From contig RDXH01000009.1 of assembly GCA_004292745.1 (NCBI GenBank), positions 1-62,541 on the forward strand: 62,541 nucleotides of DNA. Reading direction: 5' to 3'. This document shows, in pieces, positions 1-9,602 of the stretch (positions are counted from its first letter, which is position 1; each line of letters begins with the position of its first letter). Both the position numbers and the translations under genes were made by a program. This stretch comes from Oscillatoriales cyanobacterium. GTDB lineage: Bacteria; Cyanobacteriota; Cyanobacteriia; Cyanobacteriales; Microcoleaceae. The notes below the pieces were generated by a model. It was not told the DNA's origin and did not search any database. It saw only the letters and a program-made list of their open reading frames with translations.

Positions 1-399
1 GGTAGTGGTTGTAAAACATACAATTCTGACTGCCGCGTAAATATCCTCAATACTCGCAACTATACCTATCCCGATCTGAGTGTCACTTGCGATCGGCGAG
101 ATAATTCTAGCCCTCAATATATTACCTATCCCTGTTTGATTGTTGAGGTTTTATCGGATAGTACCGAGGCTTACGATCGCGGCAAGAAGTTTGAAAAATA
201 TCGCCGCAACCCGAATTTGGTTGATTATGTGTTGGTGAGTTCGGATGAGATGGCGATCGATATGTATCACAGAAATGAAGCAGGGGATTGGTTGATTCTG
301 AGCTATCGAGCGGGCGATCGCGTGGAGCTTAGAAGTATTGGGTTGAGTTTGGCGATCGAGCAATTCTATGAAGAAATTGTTTTCGAGCAGCAATCTTGA
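1..399 (+). CDS. Uma2 family (DUF820) protein, 5' end outside window
   Basis: The reading frame is open from the first base of the window to a TGA at 397-399, so the gene starts upstream and only the C-terminal 132 residues are present. It is recognised as the Uma2/DUF820 family, a PD-(D/E)XK-like nuclease fold that is greatly expanded in cyanobacteria and has no settled cellular role. The conserved core is visible: YPDLSVTCDRRD, then YPCLIVEVLSDSTEAYDRG and KKFEKYR. A TTG at 136 is inside the conserved core and is not a credible start. A second, broken Uma2 gene lies at 25015-25504. Confidence 0.88.
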   Translation, partial: GSGCKTYNSDCRVNILNTRNYTYPDLSVTCDRRDNSSPQYITYPCLIVEVLSDSTEAYDRGKKFEKYRRNPNLVDYVLVSSDEMAIDMYHRNEAGDWLILSYRAGDRVELRSIGLSLAIEQFYEEIVFEQQS

Positions 400-532
400 A
401 TTTATAAGTTTATCCAAATGAAAAACCAACAGAGATTCTCATCATTCCCGATGAGTCGGTACACACTTAACAACAATAGAACCCCATTCCAACAACAGTA
501 AAGTAAACTGAGAGCAGCCCCATTCGCCCCAG

Positions 533-1942
533 TTGACCTATGCCACGTTGGTTCAATACCGCCCGAATTTAGAGCGACTGATTGCTCAGCAAAGCTATTT
601 TGTCATCCACGCACCCCGACAAATTGGTAAAACCACGGCAATGCTGGCTTTGGCCAAGCAACTCACTGACAGCGGACAGTACACTGCGATCGTGGTTTCC
701 GTGGAGTTAGGTTCGCCCTTTAATGACAATCCACAACAAGCCCAAGCGGTCATTTTAAGTTCTTGGCGAAGTGAGGCGCGAGTCTATTTGCCACCGGAGC
801 TCCAGCCACCACCAAAACAAGAAATGGAGGTGGGACAAGGAATTGAAGAAACCTTGCGGCAATGGGCACAAACTTCACCTCGCCCTTTAGCAATCTTCAT
901 CGATGAAATTGATTCGCTCCAAAATGAAGTATTGCTGTCCGTTTTGCGTCAATTACGCAATGGTTATCCCTCTCGTCCTCGTGCGTTTCCGCAATCAGTA
1001 GGTTTAATCGGTTTGCGGGATGTTCGCGATTACAAAGTGGCTGCGGGTGGTAGCGATCGCCTAAATACATCCAGTCCGTTTAATATTAAAGTGCGATCGA
1101 TTACGCTCAGAAATTTTAATGCCTCAGAAGTCGCAGAACTCTACGGGCAACATACCCAAGATACCGGACAAGTTTTTACACCAGAAGCCGTAGCCTTAGC
1201 TTTTGAATTAACACAAGGACAACCTTGGTTGGTGAATGCTTTAGCCAAAGAAATCGTCGAAGAATTAGTAACAGATGAATCTATAGAAATTACACCAGAA
1301 CATATTTTAGAAGCTAAAGAAATTCTGATAAAACGACAAGATACGCATTTAGATAGCTTGGCTGAACGACTCAGAGAAAACCGAGTCAAAGCAATTATCG
1401 AGCCGATGTTGGCGGGTTTGGAACTCGGCAATATCCCCAATGATGATATTCAGTTTTTAATCGATTTGGGTTTGTGTAAGATGGACGTTCAGGGTGGATT
1501 GACGATCGCCAATCCAATTTATCGCGAAGTTTTGCCCCGCGTGCTCACCGTAACTCCAATGGCCTCTCTGCCCCAAATTGCACCGGCGTCTTACCCCGAA
1601 ATTGCGCCGCATTTAGTGCTGATGGCGTTTCTGCATCGGGTGATTAATGGTGGCGGAACGTTGGAGAGAGAATATGCGATCGGGCGCGATCGCATGGATT
1701 TATGTTTGCGTTATGGTGAGGTAACATTAGGAATTGAACTGAAGGTTTGGCGGACTCGGAAAGTCGATCCGCTGAGTAAAGGGTTGGAACAGTTGGATGG
1801 ATATTTGGCTCGATTGGGACAAGATGAAGGGTGGTTGGTGATATTCGATCGCAGAGATAATGCACCGGAGTTAGAAGAACGGCTGAAAACTGAAATTCAG
1901 ACTAGCCCGATGGGTCGGTTAATTACAGTGATTCGAGCGTGA
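533..1942 (+). CDS. AAA-like ATPase with C-terminal PD-(D/E)XK-like domain
   Basis: The 469-residue product begins almost directly with a P-loop, APRQIGKTT (residues about 27-35), followed by a Walker B-type segment LAIFIDEIDSLQ (about 118-129) and a winged-helix-like region. This is the arrangement of STAND/AAA_14-type ATPases common in cyanobacteria. The last 110 residues contain DRMDLCLRYG followed by GIELKVW (about 400-406), the D...ExK pattern of PD-(D/E)XK nucleases. The start is a TTG with a stop just upstream (509-511), and homologues I remember carry 20-30 more N-terminal residues, so the gene may be slightly shortened. The substrate is unknown; a defence or mobile-element role is only a guess. 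Confidence 0.75.
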   Translation: MTYATLVQYRPNLERLIAQQSYFVIHAPRQIGKTTAMLALAKQLTDSGQYTAIVVSVELGSPFNDNPQQAQAVILSSWRSEARVYLPPELQPPPKQEMEVGQGIEETLRQWAQTSPRPLAIFIDEIDSLQNEVLLSVLRQLRNGYPSRPRAFPQSVGLIGLRDVRDYKVAAGGSDRLNTSSPFNIKVRSITLRNFNASEVAELYGQHTQDTGQVFTPEAVALAFELTQGQPWLVNALAKEIVEELVTDESIEITPEHILEAKEILIKRQDTHLDSLAERLRENRVKAIIEPMLAGLELGNIPNDDIQFLIDLGLCKMDVQGGLTIANPIYREVLPRVLTVTPMASLPQIAPASYPEIAPHLVLMAFLHRVINGGGTLEREYAIGRDRMDLCLRYGEVTLGIELKVWRTRKVDPLSKGLEQLDGYLARLGQDEGWLVIFDRRDNAPELEERLKTEIQTSPMGRLITVIRA

Positions 1943-2095
1943 TGAAGTTATAATGAGTGTCTCGATTTTGCCGATCGCCCAGGGTGTGCGATCGAGTCTA
2001 ATCTCAAATATAATAAAGATAGTTTTTTTCAGCGCGAAGGTTTAAGTGATTGAGTCGAATCCTGTGGCAAATTCGATGGAGGAAAGGAGATTCAG

Positions 2096-2272
2096 ATGGG
2101 GAGTAAGAAGGGGTTGACATACATCATCGAGCTGCGATATTATTCGACTATATCCAGTATTGTACCGCAACTGCGATATAATTATAAGTTCGACCGCTTC
2201 AATTATCGTTGGGGAAGCAGTTGCGAGGCTATCGGTGAGAAGCTAACGCCAAGTCGCGCTAAATCGCCATAA
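2096..2272 (+). CDS. small hypothetical ORF, 58 aa
   Basis: An ATG at 2096 follows a good Shine-Dalgarno sequence (AAAGGAG, about 7 bases upstream) and opens a frame that ends with TAA at 2270-2272. The product is basic and aromatic-rich (begins MGSKKGLTYIIELRYY) and matches no family I know. It is the only ORF-like content in the 366-base gap between the ATPase and the DUF5677-like gene. The ribosome binding site supports it; the lack of a recognisable family argues against it. Confidence 0.3.
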   Translation: MGSKKGLTYIIELRYYSTISSIVPQLRYNYKFDRFNYRWGSSCEAIGEKLTPSRAKSP

Positions 2273-2308
2273 TCGAATCAAAATGGAAGTAGCTACACGA
2301 AAATTGAG

Positions 2309-3238
2309 GTGGTTTTAGTGTCTAGCCAAGTCGAGGAGCTTCTACATCAAGTTCATGAATTTGTAACTGATTTCATCATTCAAATCAAGGTTTCAAAGTC
2401 AGAATATTCAGTTTTTTCAAGCTGTCTACGTGCATCACTGGCTAAAAGCTATGAATTTTTGCTGTTCTCTCACAGAGATGCAGAATCTGAAGGATATTTC
2501 TTTGCTGTTAGCACACTGCGCGGGATTACAGAGGACTTGATTGTTCTTAAGTTCATCTCAAAACTTGATTACACAAAGCGTGAGCGTCTCTTGCAGGGTC
2601 TTCAGTTGATTGAAGTCCATGAGAGAATGACAAGACAGCAAGCTTTTTTTGAAAAGTATCGACCATTTCAGCCCGTTCTTGGATGGACAGACACTAGCCC
2701 ATCGCTTGACCAACTCGAAAGTGAAATACAAACGATTTGGAGTGAAAGCGGATGGACGAATTTTAGAAAGAAAGGAATTCCTCCTGTACGAGATATGGCG
2801 GCTAAACTAGCCCCAGGAATCTTAGATTTACTGTATGACTTTATCTACAGACTTACCTCAAGTACGGTTCACTTCACTCCCCAAACATTACTAAGACTGG
2901 GCTGGGGATTAATAGAGGAGGGTGGTAATAGCTTTTCAGGTGGGTATTCAGTCAAGCATTTAACGCCATACTATAAAAAATTCTGTCAAATATATGGGGG
3001 GTTACTCTTCTGCCTATATTTTGAGTTTTTTGAACACGATATGATCCTAACGACGACAGTGAAGAACATTATTTCCTCTATTCGTGAGGCAATCCTTTTA
3101 GATAATCGCTGGCCCGAAATGATTACATTTGAAGAAATGAATAAGGCTGTGCCACAGTTCTATCATGAGCAACCTATTCTATATGCAACAATGCACGCTG
3201 CGGTGATTGAAAAGTTTAGAGAGGGGTTCATTGTGTAG
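2309..3238 (+). CDS. hypothetical protein, DUF5677-like
   Basis: A 309-residue, mostly helical soluble protein with no signal peptide. The segment SEGYFFAVSTLRGITEDL (about residues 70-87) resembles the helical core of DUF5677-type proteins, a family without known function that occurs in accessory regions; this assignment is tentative. GTG codons at 2309 and 2318 are both possible starts. The stop codon lies 10 bases before an attC-like site (3248-3333), the spacing expected for an integron gene cassette. Base use (AT-richer, few HIP1 sites) differs from the flanking core genes, which fits acquisition. Confidence 0.6.
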   Translation: MVLVSSQVEELLHQVHEFVTDFIIQIKVSKSEYSVFSSCLRASLAKSYEFLLFSHRDAESEGYFFAVSTLRGITEDLIVLKFISKLDYTKRERLLQGLQLIEVHERMTRQQAFFEKYRPFQPVLGWTDTSPSLDQLESEIQTIWSESGWTNFRKKGIPPVRDMAAKLAPGILDLLYDFIYRLTSSTVHFTPQTLLRLGWGLIEEGGNSFSGGYSVKHLTPYYKKFCQIYGGLLFCLYFEFFEHDMILTTTVKNIISSIREAILLDNRWPEMITFEEMNKAVPQFYHEQPILYATMHAAVIEKFREGFIV

Positions 3239-3247
3239 TCAGGCGCG

Positions 3248-3333
3248 GTCGAACAATCGTGTTGGAGCGGACTGATAAAAGTTATCGATAGGATGACGAG
3301 GTGAGCGGCTGCCGCTCAACACAACCGTTATCT
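3248..3333 (+). other. attC-like recombination site 1
   Basis: Organised like an integron attC site. An R''-like box ending in AAC (3248-3254), a 6-base spacer and an L''-like arm GTTGGAGCGG (3261-3270) are followed by the matching L' arm CCGCTCAAC (3312-3320), the 6-base spacer ACAACC and an R'-like box GTTATCT (3327-3333). The L'' and L' arms pair with one extra unpaired G in L'', the hallmark extrahelical base of attC sites. The R boxes pair only over AAC/GTT, so the outer boxes are diverged. It lies just after the stop codon of the DUF5677-like gene. Confidence 0.6.
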
Positions 3334-3408
3334 CGCAAACGCTGCCTGACTTTGGAGATGATTCGGAAGCTCGATCGCAAGTTTGACCGACAGAAAATTG
3401 GTAGAATC
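3327..3408 (+). repeat. dispersed repeat downstream of attC-like site, copy 1
   Basis: About 80 bases that recur at 4223-4304 and, shortened, at 5515-5570. The best conserved part is TTGGAGATGATTCGGAA followed by CTCGATCG. In all three copies one frame reads a similar peptide (LSRKR, then LEMIRxLDRE), so the repeat may be coding debris. It starts exactly at the R' box of the attC-like site. The 67-codon frame at 3301-3504 runs through it and is not considered a gene. Confidence 0.7.
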
Positions 3409-3668
3409 AATAGATACGCTGCGATCGCGCACCCATGCAACAAGCTAGTAGATCCAATTTTGTCACCCTCGTTAGAATCTTGGACGTTTTGGACAAGTTC
3501 TTAGATGAAGCAACCTCAATAGTTCACGATCTACTTGAAGTGCGATCGCTAATCTTGTAAGGTTCGTTACTTTCATTAACGCAATTTTTTAATGCTAATT
3601 AGATTTTAGCCGCCATTAAGTTTGATGTTAAACTTAAGTCTTGAAGCAGAGTAGCAAGTGTTGTTTAG

Positions 3669-4179
<511 letters not shown>

Positions 4180-4222
4180 TCTGCTAAGAGTCAAAGTTTG
4201 TTTGCGGCGGCTCAACTTCACC

Positions 4223-4304
4223 GTTATCTCGTAAACGCTCCCTCATATTGGAGATGATTCGGAAGCTCGATCGAGAGCTTTACCTACAAAAAATTGGTAG
4301 GATC
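4223..4304 (+). repeat. dispersed repeat downstream of attC-like site, copy 2
   Basis: Close to copy 1 (3327-3408), including the trailing AAAATTGGTAG block, and begins at the R' box of attC-like site 2. One frame reads SPLSRKR then LEMIRKLDREL and continues open to a TGA near 4331. It occupies the leader of the fic gene. Confidence 0.7.
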
Positions 4305-4398
4305 GCACAAGGTCGGAGAACGATCGCCTGATTCGCGGATTTTGTCAGGAGTTGGGGATTGAGGTGCCGTTTTAGGGAATGGGGGAGTATTTTCAAAG

Positions 4399-5475
4399 AT
4401 GGAGACTCAACTATACGAGAAATTCATTCAAAAGGTAATTATTTTAGGTAAACAAAAGGAATTTTCATTAACCTCTTCGATCGACAACTATTTAATGATG
4501 AATTATCGGCTTAAATTAGAACGAATCGATAAACTAAAAGCTTGGCTAGATGGGTTTAGACCCTTCGATTTCACCCTCGTCGCCGAACTCAAAAAGCTCT
4601 ATGATGTTCGCTTTACTTATAACTCAAATGCCATTGAGGGTAATACTTTAACCCAAAGTGAAACGGAATTAGTTTTAACGAAGGGCATTACTGTGGGGGG
4701 CAAAACCCTTGACGAACATTTAGAAGTTATTGGGCATAAGGAGGCGATCGATTATATTGAAAATTTAGCCCAAAAAGATACGGAGATTAATGAATGGGAA
4801 ATTAAGCAAATTCACAATCTGATTCTCCGCAAAATTAACCCTGATGAAGCGGGTAGTTATCGCACTCTGGGGTGCATCTCAATTTGGAAAGGGCGAAGCA
4901 TTTCGGCAGACAATTTATTAGTGATCGCCAGAGATTTACTGCCGAAATGCTTCGCCCCTACGAGTATATTTGCAAAAATGGGATGCTCCCGCACTCTGGA
5001 TGTAATGGCGGCGGGAACGAACTATCGTTATCCTCCCCATTATTTACTATCTCAATTAATGGTGGATTTTGCGCTCTGGCTGAATTCAGAATCTGCCTTA
5101 AATCTCCATCCAGTCGAATATGCCACTATGGCTCATTATCGTTTTGTTTCGATTCATCCTTTTCGGGATGGGAATGGTCGAACGGCTAGGTTATTAATGA
5201 ATTTACTTTTAATCCGTGCTGGCTATCCGATTGTGGTGATTGACAACCAAATCCGCAATGATTATATTAATGCTTTGGCATATGGGCAACAAAACCAAGA
5301 TGATTTAAGCCAGTTGTTTGCATTGATTTTTGATGCTACGATTAGTTCGCTTGTGGAAGTTTTAAGATTATTGGTGACTGCAAGTAGCAGCAGGGGAAAG
5401 GGACAGGCTTTTTATCAGGAGATTACTGATTTTCTCGATCGTAGCGGTGGTTTAGGGAATGGGGAAAATAGGTAA
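4399..5475 (+). CDS. fic: Fic family protein with in-frame MITE insertion
   Basis: Fic proteins transfer AMP or other nucleotide parts to target proteins. The catalytic motif HPFRDGNGRTAR is complete (about residues 253-264). The inhibitory helix SNAIEGN lies N-terminal (about 76-82), so this is a class II, self-inhibited Fic. Family sequence runs directly from GSYRTL to DVMAAGTNYRYPPHYLL; here 43 extra residues (about 158-200) separate the two halves. They come from a 119-base MITE plus its 10-base target duplication, 129 bases in all, so the frame survives. The insert lies before the catalytic loop, in the region usually near the active-site flap; activity may be changed or lost. The start at 4399 fits family length. 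Confidence 0.9.
   Translation: METQLYEKFIQKVIILGKQKEFSLTSSIDNYLMMNYRLKLERIDKLKAWLDGFRPFDFTLVAELKKLYDVRFTYNSNAIEGNTLTQSETELVLTKGITVGGKTLDEHLEVIGHKEAIDYIENLAQKDTEINEWEIKQIHNLILRKINPDEAGSYRTLGCISIWKGRSISADNLLVIARDLLPKCFAPTSIFAKMGCSRTLDVMAAGTNYRYPPHYLLSQLMVDFALWLNSESALNLHPVEYATMAHYRFVSIHPFRDGNGRTARLLMNLLLIRAGYPIVVIDNQIRNDYINALAYGQQNQDDLSQLFALIFDATISSLVEVLRLLVTASSSRGKGQAFYQEITDFLDRSGGLGNGENR
4871..4989. mobile_element. MITE inside fic with 10-bp target duplication
   Basis: A 119-base element flanked by a perfect direct repeat CGCACTCTGG (4861-4870 and 4990-4999). The ends are imperfect inverted repeats (GGTGCATCTCAATTT against GGAGCATCCCATTTT). Inside is a perfect 19-base inverted repeat, GGGCGAAGCATTTCGGCAG, at 4891-4909 and 4939-4957. 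It has no coding capacity of its own. Removing the element and one copy of the duplication restores an uninterrupted Fic protein. Confidence 0.92.
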
Positions 5476-5514
5476 TGGGTGGGATGTTATACCAAAATGT
5501 TCCTGTGTACCAAC

Positions 5515-5570
5515 GCTATCTCGGAAACGCTACCTTACCTTGGAGATGATTCGGAATCTCGATCGAGAAT
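5515..5570 (+). repeat. dispersed repeat, shortened copy 3
   Basis: Matches copies 1 and 2 from the CTATCTCG block through TTGGAGATGATTCGGAA and CTCGATCG, then diverges. No attC left half is visible between the end of fic (5475) and this copy, so it is either a decayed cassette end or the repeat alone. The ORF through it (5459-5746) reads into the antisense of nadK and is not accepted. Confidence 0.65.
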
Positions 5571-5596
5571 TAAGGATTCCGAAGGATCAACAACTA

Positions 5597-6514
5597 TTAA
5601 GGCAACTCAACCGAACTGGGTTTAGCAATATGAGGCAGCCCCCAACCCAATTTTTCCCGCAAAACGTGGAAAAATTCAGGAGGTTGCACCCGAACAAAAC
5701 GGGCCCGGTACGGAGCTTTTTCTACTTGCACCCAATCCTCCGGTAGAACATAACATCCGCCGTTCCCGTCTACCACCATAACCAGACGGTTCGGACTTGC
5801 TGGCAAAATCTTCACCGGTTCTGTGTTGGAAAACACCAAAGCCCGCGACGCCATGGAATGCGGGCAAATAGGTAGCAATTGCAACACCGGTACTCCCGGA
5901 ATAATCACTGGGCCGCCAGCAGATAGGGCGTAGGCTGTCGATCCTGTGGGAGTGGAGATAATTACTCCATCGGCGGCAATGTCCACAGAAGCGTGTTGCC
6001 CGATCGCCACTTCAAAATGACACATACAAGTCAACGGTTCCCGGTGCAGCACCATTTCATTCAAACACAGCGCTTCCCAGAGACAATCGTTGTCGCGAAA
6101 CAACCGTACTGCTAGCATTGACCTTTCTTCGATTTCGTATTCTCCAGCCAGCACCTTCTCTAAGGCTTGTGGCAGCAAGTTAAGGTAAGTTTCGGTCAAA
6201 AAACCCATATGACCAGTATTGACTGTCAGCAGTGGCACTCCGATGGGAGCGACTTGGCGAAATGCAGACAGCACAGTACCGTCGCCACCTAAAACCACTG
6301 CAAACTCCATGTCGCTGTCAAAACCGGGGGGGACGAGTTGGTCGATCGGAGTATGACACATGGGGCGATCGGGACTAGAATAGCCCAGAATTCCCCCAGA
6401 ACCGGAAACCGCACAGACTTCCCAGCCGATCGCCGTCAGTTGTTCTTTCAACTCTTGGGCGATGCGACAAGATACAGGTTTAACATCGTTATATATAATC
6501 CCAGCTTTCGGCAC
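5597..6514 (-). CDS. nadK: NAD kinase
   Basis: Phosphorylates NAD to NADP in the cytoplasm. The 305-residue product has the catalytic GGDGT motif (residues 76-80), NTGHMGFLT (about 99-107) and the glycine-rich [16 protein letters not shown] segment that binds NAD. Start is GTG at 6514. It lies downstream of ycf39 on the same strand; in Synechocystis the ycf39 and NAD kinase genes are also neighbours. A second NAD kinase lies at 14256-15176; cyanobacteria commonly carry two, thought to serve different NADP(H) pools. Confidence 0.95.
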   Translation of the reverse strand: MPKAGIIYNDVKPVSCRIAQELKEQLTAIGWEVCAVSGSGGILGYSSPDRPMCHTPIDQLVPPGFDSDMEFAVVLGGDGTVLSAFRQVAPIGVPLLTVNTGHMGFLTETYLNLLPQALEKVLAGEYEIEERSMLAVRLFRDNDCLWEALCLNEMVLHREPLTCMCHFEVAIGQHASVDIAADGVIISTPTGSTAYALSAGGPVIIPGVPVLQLLPICPHSMASRALVFSNTEPVKILPASPNRLVMVVDGNGGCYVLPEDWVQVEKAPYRARFVRVQPPEFFHVLREKLGWGLPHIAKPSSVELP

Positions 6515-6597
6515 GATCGACTACCCCGCCCTACTATCATCAAGGACGAAAAATACGTCCTTTTTATTTGATAGACATCGCAAGAATTGCCAATCTT

Positions 6598-6618
6598 GAA
6601 CAGGCAAGATGCCTGTTC
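6598..6618. repeat. palindromic repeat, GAACAGGCA/TGCCTGTTC
   Basis: A 21-base palindrome with a 3-base centre in the 310-base gap between nadK and ycf39. A shorter relative (AGGCATTTTGCCT) is found in frame inside the DUF429 gene near 49738. It is a dispersed cyanobacterial repeat type rather than a gene-specific signal. The rest of the gap holds a hairpin at 6542-6562 (AAGGACG/CGTCCTT with a T run on the plus strand) but no gene. Confidence 0.6.
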
Positions 6619-6824
6619 CACAATAAATATGGTCGGAGTCTAATAAATTGGAGAGTTCCAAAGTTCGGGTTGAATATAGTTTTAATATGGCGCGTCTTAT
6701 TACCGTCATGAAATTTTTAATCACGTATATTTTGCAGTTTGTGGCGGCATCGAACCGCCACAAATTACCGACATTTAATCCTCGAACTCAGCAATTTGAG
6801 TCCTAGGAAAGGAGTATGAGCTGA

Positions 6825-7802
6825 TTAAAATGTAAAAGGCATTTTTTGTTTACCCCGTTTTTTAGTTTTAAGCTGCTCGTACTCTATTTCCTTGAGCTTC
6901 TTGGTAATCAGACTAAAGTATTCTTCGAGATAAGATTCCAAAGTAGTAGTCTCTTTGGGGTCTATTCCGAAGACGCTATAAACTTCATCCATCGGAGCTT
7001 TCAAGGGTTTTCCGGCTGCCAAAACTTCGGAAAAAGCCAATCTGTCAGCTATATTCCAACTCCACTGAAAGAACTGAGCAAATTGACGAGTAGCCTTCAA
7101 CAAAGCATCTGGGGTGCGAGTGATTTTGGCTTGTTTGCCAGATAAGCGTTCGCATAGGCGCACAATTTCTTCTGCATCCCAAGCGCGAGGGCCCACCAGA
7201 GGAAAGCTTTTTTTCTCAGTTTCGGGAACGGAAAGGGCTCTGACTGCAAATTTCGCCACATCCTGAGTGTTCATGTAGGCCAGGGCTGAGGGCTTGTTGG
7301 GCAACCAAACTCCCTGACTATCTAAAATCGGCATGGCGTATAGGCTGAGCAGTCCTTGCAAAAATCCACAGGGCCTCAAGATGGTGTAATCGAGACCGGA
7401 TTCTGCTAAAAATAGCTCCGTACAGCGCTTAATTTCCAATAAGGGGACTTGGGGATATTTCTCGGCGTCGAGAAACGAAAAGAAAATGTAACGCTTGACG
7501 CCGGCTGCTACTGCTGCTTGAATCAGCGATACTTTTCCGTCCCAGTCTACTCTTTTGATGCTTACAGAATCGGCAGCGCTAGCTGTGGCTGCATCGATGA
7601 TAGCTGTTACCCCGGATAGCGCTGAAGTCAGGCTATCTGGCTGGCAAAGGTTTCCGGGTACGAGTTCGGCACCCCATTCTTTCAAAAATGCAGCTTTTCT
7701 GTAACTTCTTACTAGGCAACGCACCTGGTAGCCCTCGTCTAGGGCACGGCGGGCTATTTGGCGGCCGAGTGTGCCGGTGGCACCTAAAATCAATAAAGTC
7801 AT
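6825..7802 (-). CDS. ycf39: Ycf39, photosystem II assembly protein (atypical SDR)
   Basis: A 325-residue NmrA-like atypical short-chain dehydrogenase. The dinucleotide-binding GATGTLGRQ is at residues 8-16, and the whole length agrees with Ycf39. Also visible are VKRYIFFSFLDAEKYPQVPL and ILRPCGFLQGL. In Synechocystis, Ycf39 acts with high-light-inducible proteins in delivering chlorophyll to newly made D1 during PSII assembly; that role is taken from the family. ATG start at 7802. It is followed by nadK and preceded by petM on the same strand, but a MITE separates petM from ycf39, which may uncouple their expression. Confidence 0.93.
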   Translation of the reverse strand: MTLLILGATGTLGRQIARRALDEGYQVRCLVRSYRKAAFLKEWGAELVPGNLCQPDSLTSALSGVTAIIDAATASAADSVSIKRVDWDGKVSLIQAAVAAGVKRYIFFSFLDAEKYPQVPLLEIKRCTELFLAESGLDYTILRPCGFLQGLLSLYAMPILDSQGVWLPNKPSALAYMNTQDVAKFAVRALSVPETEKKSFPLVGPRAWDAEEIVRLCERLSGKQAKITRTPDALLKATRQFAQFFQWSWNIADRLAFSEVLAAGKPLKAPMDEVYSVFGIDPKETTTLESYLEEYFSLITKKLKEIEYEQLKTKKRGKQKMPFTF

Positions 7803-7955
7803 CTAGGGATTAATTATGAATCTTAAACTTTCTATAGGATTGTATCAGGTCTTTGTTAATTTTGTTATAAAAACTTAACAAAAACCTGAAATTTTCTCAT
7901 TTTGGGGGTGAGACCTTCGGCAGAAGGCTGGCTGTGGACTTATCGATCGATCCCC

Positions 7956-8195
7956 GTAGGGACTAAGGCACTGCCTATTCGTGTCAACTTAACGTCAAAC
8001 CCCTTCAGAGACTACTGTTTGACTATTAAACTGCGATCCCCCCTAGCCCCCCGATCGAAGGGGGGGACAAGAAATCTTCTCAAAGTCCCCCTTCTTAAGG
8101 GGGATGCGAGGGGGATCTAGACTCAGGTAAAAACCAGATTTATCAGGGCTTTCAGGCTTAAGTTGACACCTATGGGCACGGTGCGGTGTCCCTAC
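7956..8195. mobile_element. MITE between petM and ycf39
   Basis: About 240 bases bounded by imperfect inverted repeats of 37-38 bases. Each end starts GTAGGGAC and finishes with a perfect 12-base match, GTGTCAACTTAA at 7981-7992 and its complement at 8158-8169. No ORF of interest lies inside. The core carries a GATCCCCC-type palindromic repeat (8035-8117) that also occurs inside a different MITE at 24811-24942. Confidence 0.75.
8035..8117. repeat. GATCCCCC...GGGGGATC palindromic repeat
   Basis: Starts GATCCCCCCTAGCCCCCC and ends GGGGGATGCGAGGGGGATC, with short C-run/G-run hairpins inside. Relatives lie at 24800-24960 (two nested copies), within murE (29416-29597) and within the hybrid kinase (34130-34262). 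It is non-coding here. Confidence 0.75.
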
Positions 8196-8230
8196 TTCAT
8201 AAGCCTGGGATACGGTGTAATTGAAAAAAC

Positions 8231-8335
8231 TTATTCTTCGCCGCCTTGGAGTTTGAGCAGGAGGAAGCCTCCACCGATACCGACAAAAATTAGGGAAAAG
8301 GACAACAAGGCTGCATTTAAAATTTCAGGATTCAT
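8231..8335 (-). CDS. petM: cytochrome b6f complex subunit PetM
   Basis: A 34-residue single-span membrane protein. It begins [19 protein letters not shown] and ends [10 protein letters not shown], closely matching cyanobacterial PetM (subunit VII of the cytochrome b6f complex in the thylakoid membrane). ATG is at 8335 and TAA at 8231. It is transcribed away from pdxA, so promoters for both must lie in 8336-8456. Nothing is unusual in the protein itself. Confidence 0.93.
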   Translation of the reverse strand: MNPEILNAALLSFSLIFVGIGGGFLLLKLQGGEE

Positions 8336-8456
8336 GATTTTAGATGTCTAGTTGGACGATCGCATTCAATAAAGATAGTATAATTTGGGGCAACGAGCTA
8401 CAGGAATGCTAAAATTTCAGTGCGGAAAATGTTGTAGATTTCTGGAGAAAAATGCC

Positions 8457-9518
8457 TTGAGTCTCGATCGAGGATTGAAACTAGCTCTAACTCTGGGAGA
8501 TCCGGCAGGAATTGGGCCGGAAGTGATTCTCAAGGCTTTGGCCGCTCCCGTAGAGGCTTGTGGAGTGTGGACGATCGGCTCTCGGACAATTTTGCAGCAA
8601 ACTTACGATCGGTTGCGATCGCAAGATCCATCCCTAGCCTTAGCAAATCCCGACACATTAAATATTATTGAGATCGCATCCGACAGCAAATGGGGCGAAA
8701 TTATCCCTGGTGTTGGTAATGCAGCCAGCGGCGCTGCTAGCTTTGCTTATCTCGAAAGTGCGATCGCCCGTACCCTGACTGGTGAATTCTCGGCGATTGT
8801 CACAGGGCCGATTTCCAAAACTTGCTGGCAGGCGGCAAATTACAATTATCCAGGACAAACAGAACTTCTGGCAGAAACAGCGCGATCGAAACGCTTCGGA
8901 ATGCTGTTTGCCGCCAAGTCTCCCCACAGCAACTGGATGCTGATTACTTTACTCGCTACCACACATATTTCTCTACGTCAAGTCCCCGATGCTTTGACTC
9001 CAGAGTTGTTGAGCGAAAAACTGGAATTGCTCATCGAGTGTTTGCGGGCAGATTTTGGGATCGAAACACCCAGAATAGCGGTGTCTGGCTTGAATCCTCA
9101 CAGCGGCGAAAATGGGAAACTGGGAAATGAAGAGCAAGACTGGATGATACCCTGGTTGGAAACTCAGCGCGATCGGTTTGAGCAAGTACAGTTAGACGGG
9201 CCCATCCCACCGGATACCCTCTGGGTAAAGCCCGGTAAAGCTTGGTACGGTTTAGCAGCACCTACTCACGATGCTTATTTGGCAATGTACCACGACCAAG
9301 GTTTGATTCCGGTAAAATTAATGGCTTTTGATAAAGCAGTTAACACTACAATTGGCTTGCCCTTTGTCCGCACATCCCCCGATCATGGCACTGCTTTTGA
9401 TATTGTAGGTAGAGGGATTGCGGATGCTTCCAGCATGAAATCTGCCTTGGAGCTTGGGAGGGAGTTGGCCACGAGAAGAGCAGTGGCAAAATGGGGCGAT
9501 CCGCGAGATACTGAATAA
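8457..9518 (+). CDS. pdxA: 4-hydroxythreonine-4-phosphate dehydrogenase
   Basis: NAD-dependent enzyme of the DXP-dependent pyridoxal phosphate pathway. Visible are [20 protein letters not shown] at the N-terminus and the three metal-ligand histidine contexts [19 protein letters not shown] and [11 protein letters not shown]. The GHTE motif of E. coli PdxA reads GQTE here. TTG 8457 is preferred because GGAG lies 10 bases upstream and the resulting 353 residues fit the family. An in-frame ATG at 8406 would add 17 residues and has a poorer binding site. Confidence 0.92.
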   Translation: MSLDRGLKLALTLGDPAGIGPEVILKALAAPVEACGVWTIGSRTILQQTYDRLRSQDPSLALANPDTLNIIEIASDSKWGEIIPGVGNAASGAASFAYLESAIARTLTGEFSAIVTGPISKTCWQAANYNYPGQTELLAETARSKRFGMLFAAKSPHSNWMLITLLATTHISLRQVPDALTPELLSEKLELLIECLRADFGIETPRIAVSGLNPHSGENGKLGNEEQDWMIPWLETQRDRFEQVQLDGPIPPDTLWVKPGKAWYGLAAPTHDAYLAMYHDQGLIPVKLMAFDKAVNTTIGLPFVRTSPDHGTAFDIVGRGIADASSMKSALELGRELATRRAVAKWGDPRDTE

Positions 9519-9602
9519 AACGGATCGCTCTCTCTCTCCCAGTAGAGAGAACCCGGTAAGTGTCTAAAAAGATGAGGTTAATTAACTAAGGTTAATCAAG
9601 TA

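Noticed and set aside
3301-3504. 67-codon ORF as a gene
   Set aside because: It runs through the attC-like site and the dispersed repeat and has no ribosome binding site or family features.
5459-5746. 95-codon ORF after fic
   Set aside because: Starts in the end of fic, crosses repeat copy 3 and continues as antisense of nadK.
6521-6763. 80-codon minus-strand ORF between ycf39 and nadK
   Set aside because: Contains a translated dispersed palindrome (GTGILPVQ) and no conserved sequence.
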